Shown here one piece after another: positions 1-9,094 of a stretch of 45,524 bases of DNA (positions are counted from its first letter, which is position 1; every line of letters begins with the position of its first letter). A program made the position numbers and the translations under genes. Origin of the DNA: Campylobacterales bacterium (GTDB lineage Bacteria; Campylobacterota; Campylobacteria; Campylobacterales; Sulfurimonadaceae); contig JACUTT010000015.1 in NCBI GenBank assembly GCA_014859655.1, positions 1 to 45,524 of the forward strand, written 5' to 3'. The notes under the pieces are model-generated. The model ran no database searches, was not told the DNA's origin, and saw only the letters and a program-made list of their open reading frames with translations.

Positions 1-81
1 AAACTTTTTGCTTTGCAAAACCGCTTTCGCTAGTTTTCTGAAGAAACTTTTTGCTTTGCAAAACCGCTTTCGCTAGTTTTC
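1..81. repeat. Tandem 43-bp repeat overlapping the 3' end of pckA
   Basis: A 38-bp sequence beginning AAACTTTTTGCTTTGCAAAA occurs at 1-38 and again, identical, at 44-81, so the period is 43 bp. The second copy carries the last codons and the TAG stop of pckA (73-75, minus strand); the first copy therefore duplicates the gene tail. Each unit contains a small hairpin, TTTTGC-TTT-GCAAAA. More units may lie left of the window, which begins exactly at a unit boundary. Confidence 0.9.
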
Positions 82-1659
82 AACTTTTGGGCCGGCGGTT
101 GAGAAGTCGAATTCGTTATTTTCGTTAAGATAACGATTAAAGTTCTCGATAAACATTTCGGCAAGTTTGTCACGCGTACGGTCAAACTCCTCTTTATCTT
201 CCCAAGCATTGCGCGGGTTGAGAATGCTTGAATCGATCCCATTTAATGACTTCGGCACCTGCAAACGGAAGGTGACCGTGGTATCAAACTCGCTCTCGTT
301 GATCGAGCCGTCCAGGATGGTGTTGATGCAGGCGCGCGTATCTTTGATGCTCATGCGCTTGCCGACACCATAGACCCCGCCGCTCCAGCCGGTATTGACA
401 AGATAGACATTGACATTGTGCTGATCAATCTTTTCACCGAGAAGCTTTGCATAGACAGTGGGGTGAAGCGGCAAAAAGGCCTCTCCAAAACATGCAGAGA
501 AGGTGGCAACAGGCTCAACAATACCGCGCTCTGTTCCAGCGACCTTCGCCGTGTAGCCACTGAGAAAGTAGTACATCGCCTGTTCTTTGGAGAGTTTTGA
601 GACCGGAGGAAGGACACCGAAGGCATCGGCCGTAAGGAAGATGATATTTTTCGGATGGCCCGCTTTGAGTTGTGGAACATGGTTTTCGATATGTTCTATC
701 GGGTAGGAGACACGTGTGTTTTCGGTTTTGGAACGGTTTGTATAGTCAACATCGCCGTCGCCATTGGAAACAACATTTTCCAAGAGTGCGCCTTTACGGA
801 TGGCTCCGTAGATCTCGGGCTCGCTTTGTGCGTCAAGGTTGATCACTTTGGCGTAACAGCCGCCCTCGAAGTTGAAAACACCCTCATCATCCCAGCCGTG
901 CTCATCATCGCCGATCAGGGCACGATTCGGATCAGTAGAAAGGGTTGTCTTTCCTGTTCCCGAGAGGCCGAAGAAGAGGCAGGTGTCCCCCGCCTTGCCC
1001 ACGTTGGCAGAACAGTGCATCGCCAATTTTTTCTCCAGTGGCAACCAGTAGTTCATCATAGAGAAGATCCCTTTTTTCATCTCGCCGCCGTACCAGGTCC
1101 CGCCGATGATAGAGATATTTTCTTCGATATTAAAAAGAACGAAGACCTCCGAATTCATCCCCATCTCTTTCCACTTATCATTCACCGCCTTGCAGGCATT
1201 TAGGACCGTAAACTCCGGAGTAAAACTCCCAAGCTCTTCTGTTTTGGGACGAATAAACATGTTTTTGACGAAGTGCGACTGCCATGCGATCTCAGAGACA
1301 AAACGCACGGAACGTTTGCTCGACGCACTCGCCCCGCAGTAGACGTCGGTAACATAGACGTCTTTGTTGGAGAGTTGTTCTTTGGCAACGAGAAGAAGTT
1401 CATCGAAGATTGCTTTGTTGATAGGCTTGTTGACATCACCCCAAGCAATATATTTGTTGGATTCAGGCTGGTCTACAAAATATTTATCTTTTGGGCTTCG
1501 GCCCGTAAAAATACCGGTATCTACCATAGTAGCACCATTAGAAGCCAGTTTGCACTCGCCTTTTTGAAGCTCATGTTCAATCAGTTCATCAAAACTCAGA
1601 TTATAAAAAACCTGTCCTATATTTTCTAACCCTATCTTTTCAAGACCTGCTGGCTTCAT
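73..1659 (-). CDS. pckA: Phosphoenolpyruvate carboxykinase (ATP)
   Basis: This 528-residue protein is a full-length ATP-type PEP carboxykinase, which interconverts oxaloacetate plus ATP with PEP, CO2 and ADP in the cytoplasm. In an organism fixing carbon by the reductive TCA cycle it would feed gluconeogenesis. The phosphate-binding loop GLSGTGKTT is at residues 231-239 and the metal/nucleotide segment IGDDEHGW at about 249-256; [12 protein letters not shown] follows. Length matches the family (about 530-540). The ATG start follows a weak AAGG about 11 bases upstream. The gene stands alone, has its own promoter (see 1763-1790), and its last codons sit inside a tandem repeat. Confidence 0.97.
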   Translation of the reverse strand: MKPAGLEKIGLENIGQVFYNLSFDELIEHELQKGECKLASNGATMVDTGIFTGRSPKDKYFVDQPESNKYIAWGDVNKPINKAIFDELLLVAKEQLSNKDVYVTDVYCGASASSKRSVRFVSEIAWQSHFVKNMFIRPKTEELGSFTPEFTVLNACKAVNDKWKEMGMNSEVFVLFNIEENISIIGGTWYGGEMKKGIFSMMNYWLPLEKKLAMHCSANVGKAGDTCLFFGLSGTGKTTLSTDPNRALIGDDEHGWDDEGVFNFEGGCYAKVINLDAQSEPEIYGAIRKGALLENVVSNGDGDVDYTNRSKTENTRVSYPIEHIENHVPQLKAGHPKNIIFLTADAFGVLPPVSKLSKEQAMYYFLSGYTAKVAGTERGIVEPVATFSACFGEAFLPLHPTVYAKLLGEKIDQHNVNVYLVNTGWSGGVYGVGKRMSIKDTRACINTILDGSINESEFDTTVTFRLQVPKSLNGIDSSILNPRNAWEDKEEFDRTRDKLAEMFIENFNRYLNENNEFDFSTAGPKVEN

Positions 1660-1762
1660 GGTTCTTAATACCTTAGTGTTTGCATTTCAAACATAATATT
1701 CTCTATAATGTTTGGTATTGCTTAATATCATTGAAATTTTTTCAAGCGTATATATTGGCGAA

Positions 1763-1790
1763 ATTATAGCGACTCGGAGCACAAAACCAA
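1763..1790 (-). promoter_or_regulatory. Predicted sigma-70-type promoter of pckA
   Basis: On the minus strand a perfect TATAAT -10 box (1763-1768) is preceded after 16 bases by TTGGTT (1785-1790) as a -35 candidate. It would give a 5' leader of roughly 100 bases before the pckA ATG. The rest of 1660-1939 is AT-rich and shows no other gene or clear operator. Confidence 0.6.
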
Positions 1791-1979
1791 AGAAAAAAAT
1801 GAAATTTAGATAAAAGTTTTTACAATTTTTACAAAATATTATTCTTTCTTCAGATGAGATAAAAAAGATAGTTTAATTCTTTTCGGCTTTCGTCTACATT
1901 ACAAATAAAGTGCAGGCCTGCAGGCTTTAAACATTGCCATCAATCTATCTTCTTTTCTTTGTTTGCCAGCTGCTGTGCA

Positions 1980-2159
1980 TCAAAATCTGATCGCATCCAA
2001 AACTATGTTCCTTCCCGCTTCGATGCGCACGATGCAGTCTGCGATTTGAAGCACTTGTGAGCCTACCGGCCCTACCGTAAGCTGGCTGTAAAGTTTGTCG
2101 GCATTGAGTGTCGCTGTAAATAATAGCGCGGTAAGCATAACTGCAGCGGCTCTCTTCAT
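1980..2159 (-). CDS. Small secreted protein, possibly frameshifted
   Basis: A 59-residue ORF starts with ATG 12 bases after the antiporter stop, preceded by GAAGAAG as a ribosome-binding site. Residues 1-20 form a signal peptide ending LNA, with cleavage expected before DKLYSQLTVG. I do not recognise the family. Just past the TGA another frame continues with coding-like sequence (DFDAQQLANKEKKID, then a stop at 1940-1942). Removing one base near 1985 would join them into a protein of about 72 residues ending there, so the gene may have suffered a +1 frameshift or a sequencing error. It probably shares a transcript with the antiporter upstream. Confidence 0.6.
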   Translation of the reverse strand: MKRAAAVMLTALLFTATLNADKLYSQLTVGPVGSQVLQIADCIVRIEAGRNIVLDAIRF

Positions 2160-2171
2160 ACGCTTCTTCGA

Positions 2172-3530
2172 TTAATAATAGTACCCAAAAACGGCAAACA
2201 GAACCAAAGAGATCCCCCCGCTTAAAAGCGCGTAGGGAAGCTGGGTCCTGACATGCTCGATGTGATCGCAGTCAGCCGCCATAGAGGAGATGATGGTCGT
2301 GTCGGAGATGGGGGAACAGTGATCGCCGAAGACGCCTCCGGAAATCACGGCGGCGATGACAAGAGGAAGGTGTGCATCCAAGACCGCCGCCATAGGCAGG
2401 GCAATCGGGATCATGATACTGAAGGTCCCCCAGGAGGTCCCCGTAGAAAAAGAGATCAGCGCCGAGATTACAAAGAGCATAGCAGCCAGATAGGAGACAT
2501 TCAACAGACCCTCGGCCAAAGAGGCCAGATAGGGTCCTGTCTTCAGAGCGACCGTCACCTCTCCCAGAGCAAAGGCCAGGAGCAGAACCGCGCCAATGCC
2601 CACCATCTCTCCCGCACCGCTCTTCATCTCTTTGAAATAGCGCTCAAAAGACATAATCCCTTTCATACGGTAGTACAGCGAAATAAAGACAAGCGTCAAA
2701 AGCACGGAGTAAAAGATCGCGCTTGAGCCGCTCCCCTCCAGGATGTTCCCTCCTCCGCTGAGATACAAGAAGACCGGTACGCTTAAGAGCATCACGGAAA
2801 CGGGATAGTACATCGCTTTCATCGTGACCCCGCCGTGAAGCAGGGGTACATCGCACCCCTCTTTCTCCTGCAGCGCCATCTGCTCCGCCCGCTTCATCGC
2901 GCCAAAATCTCTGCCCGTAAAGATCACCAGAAAAAGAAGAAGCATGGTCACAATGGCGTAAAAGTTCAGCGGGATCGCATAGACCAGCAAAGAGAGGCTG
3001 TTTCCCTCGATCACACCCTCGGCGATCTGCACTCCGATAAGGCCCAAAAGAAGAGCGCCCCAGCCGTTAAAAGGAAAGAGCGAGCAGACGGGAGAGGAGG
3101 TGCTGTCGCAGAGATAGGCCAGTTTTGCATTGGAGATTTTGTAGCATTTGGCCAGAGGTTTTGTCACTGTCCCCACGACAAGTGCCGTGATAGAAGACTC
3201 CAAAAAGATCAAGATGCCAACGAAGTAGCCCATCAGCAAGGTACTGCGTTTTGTTTTGATCCGCTTCGTACGCACATAAACGACAAAGGTCTCTATCGCC
3301 CCGGAGACAGTGATGAGACGGATGATAGAGCCTACCATGATGACAAAAAAGAGGGTTTTTATCTTCCACTCCTCGCCAAACTGCGACAAAAGCCGCTCTA
3401 GCGTTGTCGGGACAAAGGCTACAAGATCTCCTCCTAGCAGTATCAGCTCGCCAAGAACGATCCCACTAAGCAGCGAGATGAAGACCTGACGCGTCAAAAG
3501 CGCCATGACAATGGAAATGGCAGGAGGCAA
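2172..3530 (-). CDS. Na+/H+ antiporter, NhaC family
   Basis: The 452-residue product is a polytopic inner-membrane protein with about eleven hydrophobic segments. The C-terminal half has the NhaC-type signature GGVFGDHCSPISDTTIISS followed by CDH and a THxPYA-like HVRTQLPYA, and an upstream SFSTGTSWGTFSIM segment. The family exchanges Na+ for protons, or amino-acid pairs in some members, so the exact substrates are open. The start is uncertain. The first canonical start is TTG at 3530 with no good ribosome-binding site. The frame is open back to 3567, and a good AGAGG lies six bases before an in-frame ATC at 3557. It is the middle gene of a GNAT-antiporter-small protein string. Confidence 0.88.
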   Translation of the reverse strand: MPPAISIVMALLTRQVFISLLSGIVLGELILLGGDLVAFVPTTLERLLSQFGEEWKIKTLFFVIMVGSIIRLITVSGAIETFVVYVRTKRIKTKRSTLLMGYFVGILIFLESSITALVVGTVTKPLAKCYKISNAKLAYLCDSTSSPVCSLFPFNGWGALLLGLIGVQIAEGVIEGNSLSLLVYAIPLNFYAIVTMLLLFLVIFTGRDFGAMKRAEQMALQEKEGCDVPLLHGGVTMKAMYYPVSVMLLSVPVFLYLSGGGNILEGSGSSAIFYSVLLTLVFISLYYRMKGIMSFERYFKEMKSGAGEMVGIGAVLLLAFALGEVTVALKTGPYLASLAEGLLNVSYLAAMLFVISALISFSTGTSWGTFSIMIPIALPMAAVLDAHLPLVIAAVISGGVFGDHCSPISDTTIISSMAADCDHIEHVRTQLPYALLSGGISLVLFAVFGYYY

Positions 3531-3569
3531 AAGGGAGAGGCTGCTTAGGGTTTCGATATGAGGCCTCTT

Positions 3570-4181
3570 TTAGAGATCCATAACATATCGGGTGATCCCC
3601 GCACGGCCGAAATCTTTGAAATAGTAGTCGCTTTTTTTCTGCTCTTTAGCAGCAAAGCCCATCTTCTCATACGCAAGCTGTGTCTCTATCGAACCTATTT
3701 CTATGCCGGTCTGCGCCTTTCTGAAACCTTTGAGACGGGCGTTCAGGAGGACTTTTTTGACCAGTTCTTTGACAACGCCAAGACCTCTGTACTCATCTTT
3801 TGTAACCATAAAATCAAGGATGATGGTGTTTTTATCGATTTCAGGTTCACACAGAAGATAGGAGGCGATGCGCTCTTTATAGTTGCCCTTGCACCCCATG
3901 CTGCTCAAGGCCTCGCTCATCTTGTCCCACGAAAGTCTGTAGCCGTCATAGCCGCACAAGGCGCCGACAGGCTCGCCGTCAATCTCTGCAATCAGAAAGT
4001 TGCTATAGTGGCAGATCGTTTTAATCTCATTTACAATTAGAGTTTCCAGCATCTTTGAGATATTGTCAGCAGGTGAAAAGATCAGATCAAATACTCCCTG
4101 CTTTTTACCGGCGCGTGACGATTCTAAAATTGCCCATGCAATAAATGATGCGTCTTCTACCTTTGCGGTACGAATTACCAT
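3570..4181 (-). CDS. GNAT-family N-acetyltransferase
   Basis: The 203-residue protein has a GNAT fold. The acetyl-CoA pyrophosphate-binding motif is EYRGLGVVKELV (around residues 131-142), preceded by the beta-4 strand IILDFMVTKD and followed by LAYEKMGFAAKEQ, the usual C-terminal beta-6 region. Length is slightly above the usual 150-190. The acceptor is unknown and cannot be read from the sequence. The ATG start has GGGAA a few bases upstream. Its TAA stop also closes the upstream frame of the antiporter, and the two genes are probably cotranscribed. It is divergent from the L,D-transpeptidase gene with 79 bases between them. Confidence 0.88.
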   Translation of the reverse strand: MVIRTAKVEDASFIAWAILESSRAGKKQGVFDLIFSPADNISKMLETLIVNEIKTICHYSNFLIAEIDGEPVGALCGYDGYRLSWDKMSEALSSMGCKGNYKERIASYLLCEPEIDKNTIILDFMVTKDEYRGLGVVKELVKKVLLNARLKGFRKAQTGIEIGSIETQLAYEKMGFAAKEQKKSDYYFKDFGRAGITRYVMDL

Positions 4182-4260
4182 TAAATTCCCTATGCTGTCG
4201 TTAAATTACGATTATGGTATTATAGTTATCTTTAAATCAAACTAAGTTGTCCTTATTATC

Positions 4261-4959
4261 ATGAAAAAACTCCTACTCCTTCTTTTTGCCTTCAATCTTT
4301 TTGCTCAGATCGCGCTGCCCCAAAGCACTAAGCAGCTTCTTCTTGTTACTGCTGAGGATTTCGATAGTGATCAGGCCCTGATGCAAGCCTATGAAAGATC
4401 AGACAAGCAGTGGCAAAAGGTCTTTGCGCCGATCCGCGTCAATCTGGGGCGAAATGGCCTTGGGTGGGGAGAAGGGATGATAGCCTTTGCCCGCCGTGAC
4501 GATGAGCCGGTCAAACACGAGGGCGACGGAAGGTCTCCTGCCGGTCTTTTCAGCCTGGATCTTTTTTTCGGGTACGAGGAGGAGGCCTTTTCCTTTGACT
4601 ATAAAAGAGTCGATGCCTCGACGCTGTGCATCGATGAGAGCGGCTCCGCGCAGTACAATCAGATCATTACACTAAAAAAAAACGAAGAGGCTTCGCAGCG
4701 CTTTAGCAGTTTCGAGTATATGCAACGCGAGGACGATCTCTACCGCCTGGGCATTGTAGTCGGGCACAACAAACGTGCCCTCAAAGCGCGTGGCTCTTGC
4801 ATCTTTATCCATATCGAAAAAGCAAAGGGCTCCGCAACCTCGGGTTGCACCTCTTTGGATGAAGCGCAGCTTATGCGTCTTATGCGGTGGCTGGATAGGA
4901 CAAAAGCGCCTCTACTTCTGCAGCTCCCTGCGCGCTATCTGCACGAGGGATTTAACTAG
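4261..4959 (+). CDS. L,D-transpeptidase (YkuD/ErfK family)
   Basis: The 232-residue product has an N-terminal signal peptide (MKKLLLLLFAFNLFAQ) and one YkuD-type catalytic domain. The active-site pattern is His184 in FIHIEK and Cys196 in SATSGCTSL, with the upstream DGRSPAGLFSL segment that these enzymes share. Such periplasmic enzymes make 3-3 peptidoglycan cross-links, attach proteins to peptidoglycan, or act as carboxypeptidases. In the related Helicobacter/Campylobacter group, YkuD proteins (Csd6/Pgp2) trim peptide stems and set cell shape, so a carboxypeptidase role is possible. It ends one base before the convergent gene at 4961, with no terminator between them. Confidence 0.9.
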   Translation: MKKLLLLLFAFNLFAQIALPQSTKQLLLVTAEDFDSDQALMQAYERSDKQWQKVFAPIRVNLGRNGLGWGEGMIAFARRDDEPVKHEGDGRSPAGLFSLDLFFGYEEEAFSFDYKRVDASTLCIDESGSAQYNQIITLKKNEEASQRFSSFEYMQREDDLYRLGIVVGHNKRALKARGSCIFIHIEKAKGSATSGCTSLDEAQLMRLMRWLDRTKAPLLLQLPARYLHEGFN

Positions 4960-4960
4960 A

Positions 4961-5842
4961 TCAGCGGTGGCAGGCAGCCTCTGCCTGGAAGAGTCTCTTT
5001 CCGGCGTAGGGTTTGATGCGGCCGTGCCATTCGATATAGCGCATTGAATTGCGTCCGCATGTCTTGGCCGACTTTTTGTCATAGCTCTTCATCTGCTTGA
5101 TCGCATCGCTGAGCGCACAGGCATCTCTCTCATTTTCCAAGATCTTGATCATCCAGTAGTTGATCGCCGTTATATCGTTGAGACACGCGGTCTGCGTCTG
5201 CTCTTCGCTCTCTCGCAGCACGCAAAGCTCTTCTTTCAAATTTGCCAGACTCTGCTGATAATATTCGAGTTCGCTAAGCTCTCTTTGCGGAGCGGCTATA
5301 GACGGTTTCTCTTCTGCTGATTTCTCCATGCTTGCGGCAGAGACAAGAGGCAAGGAAGGTGCAATGTGGCGTTCAGAAGAGCTTTTTTCTGTTTTCACGC
5401 CCTTGTTCTTTTTGTTCTCATCAATTGACTGCTGCATCTTTTCACTCAAAACGAAACCGGCTTTGCCCATCACCTCAAGACTCTCAAACTTTTTTTGCTG
5501 ATAAAGCCAGAGCATATCTTTTTTTATCTGCTTGGAAATATGCTCGTCTTTTTGGCTCAGAGAGCGAAGCTCTTTGGCATAAGACTTTATCATGTTTTTG
5601 TCAACCTTAGCTTCAGGGTCAGCTTGTATCGCATCCAGGGCAAAGCCTCTGCGCATCGTCTTGTTTGCGTCTTGACAGAAGGCTTCCAAAAACTCCGGTT
5701 TCTCTTGATAGATCTGCAGATGTCTGATCTTCATATATCTGTGCATACTTTCATACACTCTGTCCCCCGCAGAACTAAATGTTTTTGGAAACTCTGCGGA
5801 AAAAGCCAGGACAGAGACCAAAAATAGTGCTATAAAATGCAT
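4961..5842 (-). CDS. Secreted protein of unknown function
   Basis: I do not recognise this 293-residue protein. The start at 5842 is preferred over in-frame ATGs at 5869 and 5905 because AAAAAGGAG lies just upstream and the protein then opens with a clean signal peptide (MHFIALFLVSVLAFSA). The mature part is highly charged and largely helical, with a Lys/Ser-rich linker around the middle and a coiled-coil-like stretch (LEYYQQSLANLKEELCVLRE). Several cysteines lie in the C-terminal third (CVLRE, TACLND, DACAL, KTCGR), which could form periplasmic disulfides. It is monocistronic and convergent with the L,D-transpeptidase. Confidence 0.75.
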   Translation of the reverse strand: MHFIALFLVSVLAFSAEFPKTFSSAGDRVYESMHRYMKIRHLQIYQEKPEFLEAFCQDANKTMRRGFALDAIQADPEAKVDKNMIKSYAKELRSLSQKDEHISKQIKKDMLWLYQQKKFESLEVMGKAGFVLSEKMQQSIDENKKNKGVKTEKSSSERHIAPSLPLVSAASMEKSAEEKPSIAAPQRELSELEYYQQSLANLKEELCVLRESEEQTQTACLNDITAINYWMIKILENERDACALSDAIKQMKSYDKKSAKTCGRNSMRYIEWHGRIKPYAGKRLFQAEAACHR

Positions 5843-5959
5843 CCTACTCCTTTTTCTATACGCATTCATCTGCTTGCCGGCCATATATTTAATGCTCGTG
5901 TGCAAAGAGATGTCAAAGAGAGAAGATTATACCAAAACACACTTTATCTAAGAGAGATG

Positions 5960-8260
5960 TTAATGGCAGAGCGCCTGCAGGACCGTCTGCCGCCGTGTTG
6001 TATCATGTTTTTTACAGCCAGCACTAAACGCCGAACCCTCCCCGACAAGATAGCACTGCCCCTTCGCTCGGGTGATGGCCGTGTAAAGAAGCTTGCTGTT
6101 GTGCATGATGAAGTGCGAATAGCTGATAGGAATGACCACGCTCTCATACTCCATCCCCTGCACCTTGTGAATCGTCAGCGCATAGGAGAGAGAAAGATAG
6201 AGCTTGAGCTGCTCAAAGTCGTACTGGACCACCATCTCTTCATGCGGATAGAAGACAAAGAGCAGTTCGTCTTCTGTACTGATCTTAAAGACCAGACCGA
6301 CCATCCCGTTAAAGACCCGCTTTTCAAAACTCACATCACCGTTTTTGAAGCCATCAGGGCTATAGCAGGGCATATTCTCATTTTTGACGTGCACGACCTT
6401 ATCCATCAGGCGGTACTCGTATTTCCCGGATTTGACTGCACTTTTTGATGAAGGGTTGAAATAGGTCTGAAGCACAGTGTTGAGATTTTCGCTTCCGAGC
6501 GTTCCTCCTTTCATTGGCGTTATCACCTGAAAAGCGTTGAGATAGCCCAGGATATTTTTTGCCATCAGAAGCTCTCTGGAGTGGGGTATGTTTTCAACCG
6601 CCAGATGCATCATCCTGGCTAAGATTTGATGCGACTGCTCCTCCCTGAGACTCTGCAGATCGCTCTGCGAGAGGGAGTTCTTGAGCTGATAGTAGTTCTC
6701 GATACTTGTCTCTTGAAAGTGGAAGTCATCATAGTTTCCGTAAAACTCGGGAACCTGGCCCTGGCGGATCATATTGGCCACCAGAGCGATCGCCTGCTTC
6801 TCGTTTTGGCGGTACAGACGTGTGAGTTTTACCATGGGTGCGAGTTCGAGGGAAATCATATCCGAGAGGACATTACCCGCACCTATGGGCGGAAGCTGTC
6901 CGTCATCGCCGACGATGATAAAAACAGCCTCGTCATCAATCATCTTGATCAGCTGGAAAAAGAGCATGGAGTTGACCATCGAGGCCTCGTCGAGCAAGAT
7001 GACCTTATAGGGCATCTTCTCCTTCTCCTCATAACGCACGATCAGACTCTGTATCGTCGAACTCTGATAGCCCGTCGTCTCCGCAATGCGCTGCGAGGCG
7101 ATACCGCTAAGCGCGGTGCACATAATGGAGTTTTCGCCGACTTTTTCTTTAAGAAGATCGAGGATCAGACGCGCGGAGGTGGATTTACCCGTTCCCGCGT
7201 ACCCCACCAGGAGGAGGATAGAGGAGCCGGCATTGAGTATCTCCACGGCCTTGTGCTGCTCCTCGGAGAGGGTAAATCCCGCCTGGATTTCGCGCTCTTT
7301 GATGAAGCCCTTAAGATCTTTTTTGATCTCACCGAACTCCTGTTTGCATTTTTTGCGGATAAAACGCAGTATCTGCTCTTCGGCGTAATAGTAGATATCG
7401 GGTGCGAGAAGCTCTCCGAACTGATGGAGATGCCCTCCATGCACCATCTCTAAAATCGTTTTTTCATACAGCTCATGCTGGTTAAAAAGGCCCAGCTCCT
7501 CGTCCAGACGTCCGTAAAGCGCATTTTTCGAGATACAGGAGTTTCCCTGCATATCGCATAGCTCCCGGATAAGATAGTTTGTGGCGGCATGCAGGCGGTT
7601 GTCGTCCAAATCCCCGACCCCCATCTTCTTCGCGATCTCGTCGGCGCGCTTGAAGCCTATGCCTTTGAGGTTGGTCAGCACATAGGGGTTGTTCTTGATC
7701 TTTTCTGCGGGATTTGGCACACCTTTGAGCTGGGTCGCGATGAGATGGATCATCACCGGACTGACATCATAAGGGGCCAAAAACTCCCCGAGCTGGCGCA
7801 CAGAGCGAAACTGTTTCCAGCTCTTCTGGATGCGCTCGAGCTTCTTCTCTTTGACTCCCTTATACGCCAGAAGCTTCTCAATGTTGTTATCCAAAACCTC
7901 GACCAGCCCCTCTTGGCCAAAATGCTCGATAAGTTCCGCCGTGAGCTTTTTGGTAAAGCCCTTTACGACACGGTTCAAAAAATAGAAGAGTTCGGACTGG
8001 TTGACTTTGACCGTGCTGCACTTGAAGGTAGAACCGTGTTTCTTGTGCTCCAGCCACTCCCCTTCAAGCGTCACCGCCGCCCCCTTGAGGCTCTCGATCG
8101 GCGCTTCGACATATTCGCCCGAGATCTTCGTCTTGTCGCTCAATACAGCGATAAAAAAGCTCTCATTTTCGTAGATGATGGTGTCGATCTGGCCGATGAG
8201 TTTTACCGAAGAAACATCTGTTTTACAGAGCGCCTCGGCTTGTTTTGTGGGAGAATTCAT
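5960..8260 (-). CDS. recD2: RecD2-type ATP-dependent DNA helicase
   Basis: The 766-residue protein is a superfamily 1B 5'-3' DNA helicase of the RecD2 type, which works without RecB and RecC in repair and replication-fork restart. An N-terminal OB-like and helix-hairpin-helix region (about 1-220, including the GIGF motif near 200) precedes the motor. Walker A is GYAGTGKST (353-361), the DEAS box is at 424-427, and motif III is GDDGQLPPIG (451-460). C-terminal motifs SYALTIHKVQGMEYE and YTAITRAKGQCYLVG complete the second RecA fold. Length fits RecD2 (720-800) and not the shorter RecD. The start is probably leaderless (see 8267-8272). Confidence 0.95.
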   Translation of the reverse strand: MNSPTKQAEALCKTDVSSVKLIGQIDTIIYENESFFIAVLSDKTKISGEYVEAPIESLKGAAVTLEGEWLEHKKHGSTFKCSTVKVNQSELFYFLNRVVKGFTKKLTAELIEHFGQEGLVEVLDNNIEKLLAYKGVKEKKLERIQKSWKQFRSVRQLGEFLAPYDVSPVMIHLIATQLKGVPNPAEKIKNNPYVLTNLKGIGFKRADEIAKKMGVGDLDDNRLHAATNYLIRELCDMQGNSCISKNALYGRLDEELGLFNQHELYEKTILEMVHGGHLHQFGELLAPDIYYYAEEQILRFIRKKCKQEFGEIKKDLKGFIKEREIQAGFTLSEEQHKAVEILNAGSSILLLVGYAGTGKSTSARLILDLLKEKVGENSIMCTALSGIASQRIAETTGYQSSTIQSLIVRYEEKEKMPYKVILLDEASMVNSMLFFQLIKMIDDEAVFIIVGDDGQLPPIGAGNVLSDMISLELAPMVKLTRLYRQNEKQAIALVANMIRQGQVPEFYGNYDDFHFQETSIENYYQLKNSLSQSDLQSLREEQSHQILARMMHLAVENIPHSRELLMAKNILGYLNAFQVITPMKGGTLGSENLNTVLQTYFNPSSKSAVKSGKYEYRLMDKVVHVKNENMPCYSPDGFKNGDVSFEKRVFNGMVGLVFKISTEDELLFVFYPHEEMVVQYDFEQLKLYLSLSYALTIHKVQGMEYESVVIPISYSHFIMHNSKLLYTAITRAKGQCYLVGEGSAFSAGCKKHDTTRRQTVLQALCH

Positions 8261-8266
8261 GAAGGA

Positions 8267-8272
8267 ATTGTA
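8267..8272 (-). promoter_or_regulatory. -10 box placing transcription start at the recD2 ATG
   Basis: TACAAT on the minus strand is followed by six bases and then the recD2 ATG (A at 8260). The usual seven-base distance from the -10 box puts the +1 at the A of the start codon. No ribosome-binding site could fit between them, which suggests a leaderless mRNA. Confidence 0.45.
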
Positions 8273-8344
8273 CTATAAGAAGAGTGTTGTAAAGCTAAAG
8301 CAGTCATTTTGCCATAGCTATCTTAAAACGCGAAGAGGCACTTA

Positions 8345-8367
8345 GGCGGAAAATATGAATTTTCGCC
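8345..8367 (-). terminator. Stem-loop downstream of the outer-membrane protein gene
   Basis: GAAAAT and ATTTTC pair around ATGA, flanked by GGC/GCC with one bulged G, giving a nine-pair hairpin about 25 bases past the stop of the barrel gene. It is not followed by a U tract, so it may be a weak terminator or a 3' stabilising structure. Confidence 0.4.
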
Positions 8368-8390
8368 CAGACCATTCACAGAAGGAAGCG

Positions 8391-8930
8391 TTAAAAACGG
8401 AAGTTGGCACCGATATACCATAGCCCAATATTATCAAGCTCTACTCTTCTGGCTGCCAATGTTTGACTTCCAGTTTCAACCAGATATCTATAGCCTGCCT
8501 CGATTTCAAACTTGGGCACGATTCTCACTATAGCCCCAGCCTGTGCACCATAGTGTATTCCGTCCACATCAGCTCCATTATCAAATTCTAAACGCGTATA
8601 GCCAACTGTTGGCCCGGCGTAGAGTGCAAACATCTTGCCCAGCGGCAAAATAAAATCATAAGAGAACGTTATGGCATCGCTGTGCTTCATATCGTCGCCG
8701 ATGTCAATGTATGTGTATGTTGCCGATACTCTCCCCTGCTCGCCGTAATAGTGGCCTAGCGTGAAATTATACGCGGTCTCTTTGAAGTCGGCTTTTCCGA
8801 TAGTGCCAGTGTCATTTTTTACTCTAAAATCTAAAGTGGCCTGTCCTGCGCTTACTCCAATATAATCCTGTGCTCCCGCTGCCATCAACCCGCTCGCAAG
8901 CAATACCGCCAATACGATTTTTTTCATCAT
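8391..8930 (-). CDS. Outer-membrane beta-barrel protein (OmpA/Omp-like, 8 strands)
   Basis: The 179-residue product has a signal peptide (residues 1-20, ending MAAGA) and a mature domain of alternating hydrophobic/polar strands typical of small eight-stranded barrels. Characteristic pieces are IGVSAGQATLDF, FTLGHYYGEQGRVSATYTYI, ALYAGPTVGYTRLEF, AGYRYLVETG and a C-terminal GANFRF ending in Phe, the usual BAM recognition end. There is no C-terminal peptidoglycan-binding domain. It could be a structural porin-like protein or an adhesin; specific function cannot be told. The ATG has AGGACAAGAG upstream. It lies downstream of glyQ with a 144-base gap. Confidence 0.85.
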   Translation of the reverse strand: MMKKIVLAVLLASGLMAAGAQDYIGVSAGQATLDFRVKNDTGTIGKADFKETAYNFTLGHYYGEQGRVSATYTYIDIGDDMKHSDAITFSYDFILPLGKMFALYAGPTVGYTRLEFDNGADVDGIHYGAQAGAIVRIVPKFEIEAGYRYLVETGSQTLAARRVELDNIGLWYIGANFRF

Positions 8931-9064
8931 CTCTTGTCCTGTCTTAATTTTTTGCCTGCTTTAGCGAGATTCTATTAGCATAAGACTTCAAGCTGGTTTA
9001 AGCGGTTTATATACGAAGTTTGTCGGCATAGCGGAACACTTAGACACAAGTCCCCCCCAAGCGC

Positions 9065-9094
9065 AAAGAGCCGCCTAGTTTTTGGCGACTCTTT
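9065..9094 (-). terminator. Hairpin at the end of glyQ
   Basis: AAAGAGTCGCC and GGCGGCTCTTT form an eleven-pair stem (one G-U) around a loop that holds the last codons and the TAG stop of glyQ. There is no U tract after it. It may slow degradation or assist termination of the glyQ mRNA. Confidence 0.4.

Noticed and set aside
655-1203. 182-residue plus-strand ORF inside pckA
   Set aside because: It is antisense to a well-conserved enzyme gene and matches no recognisable protein pattern.
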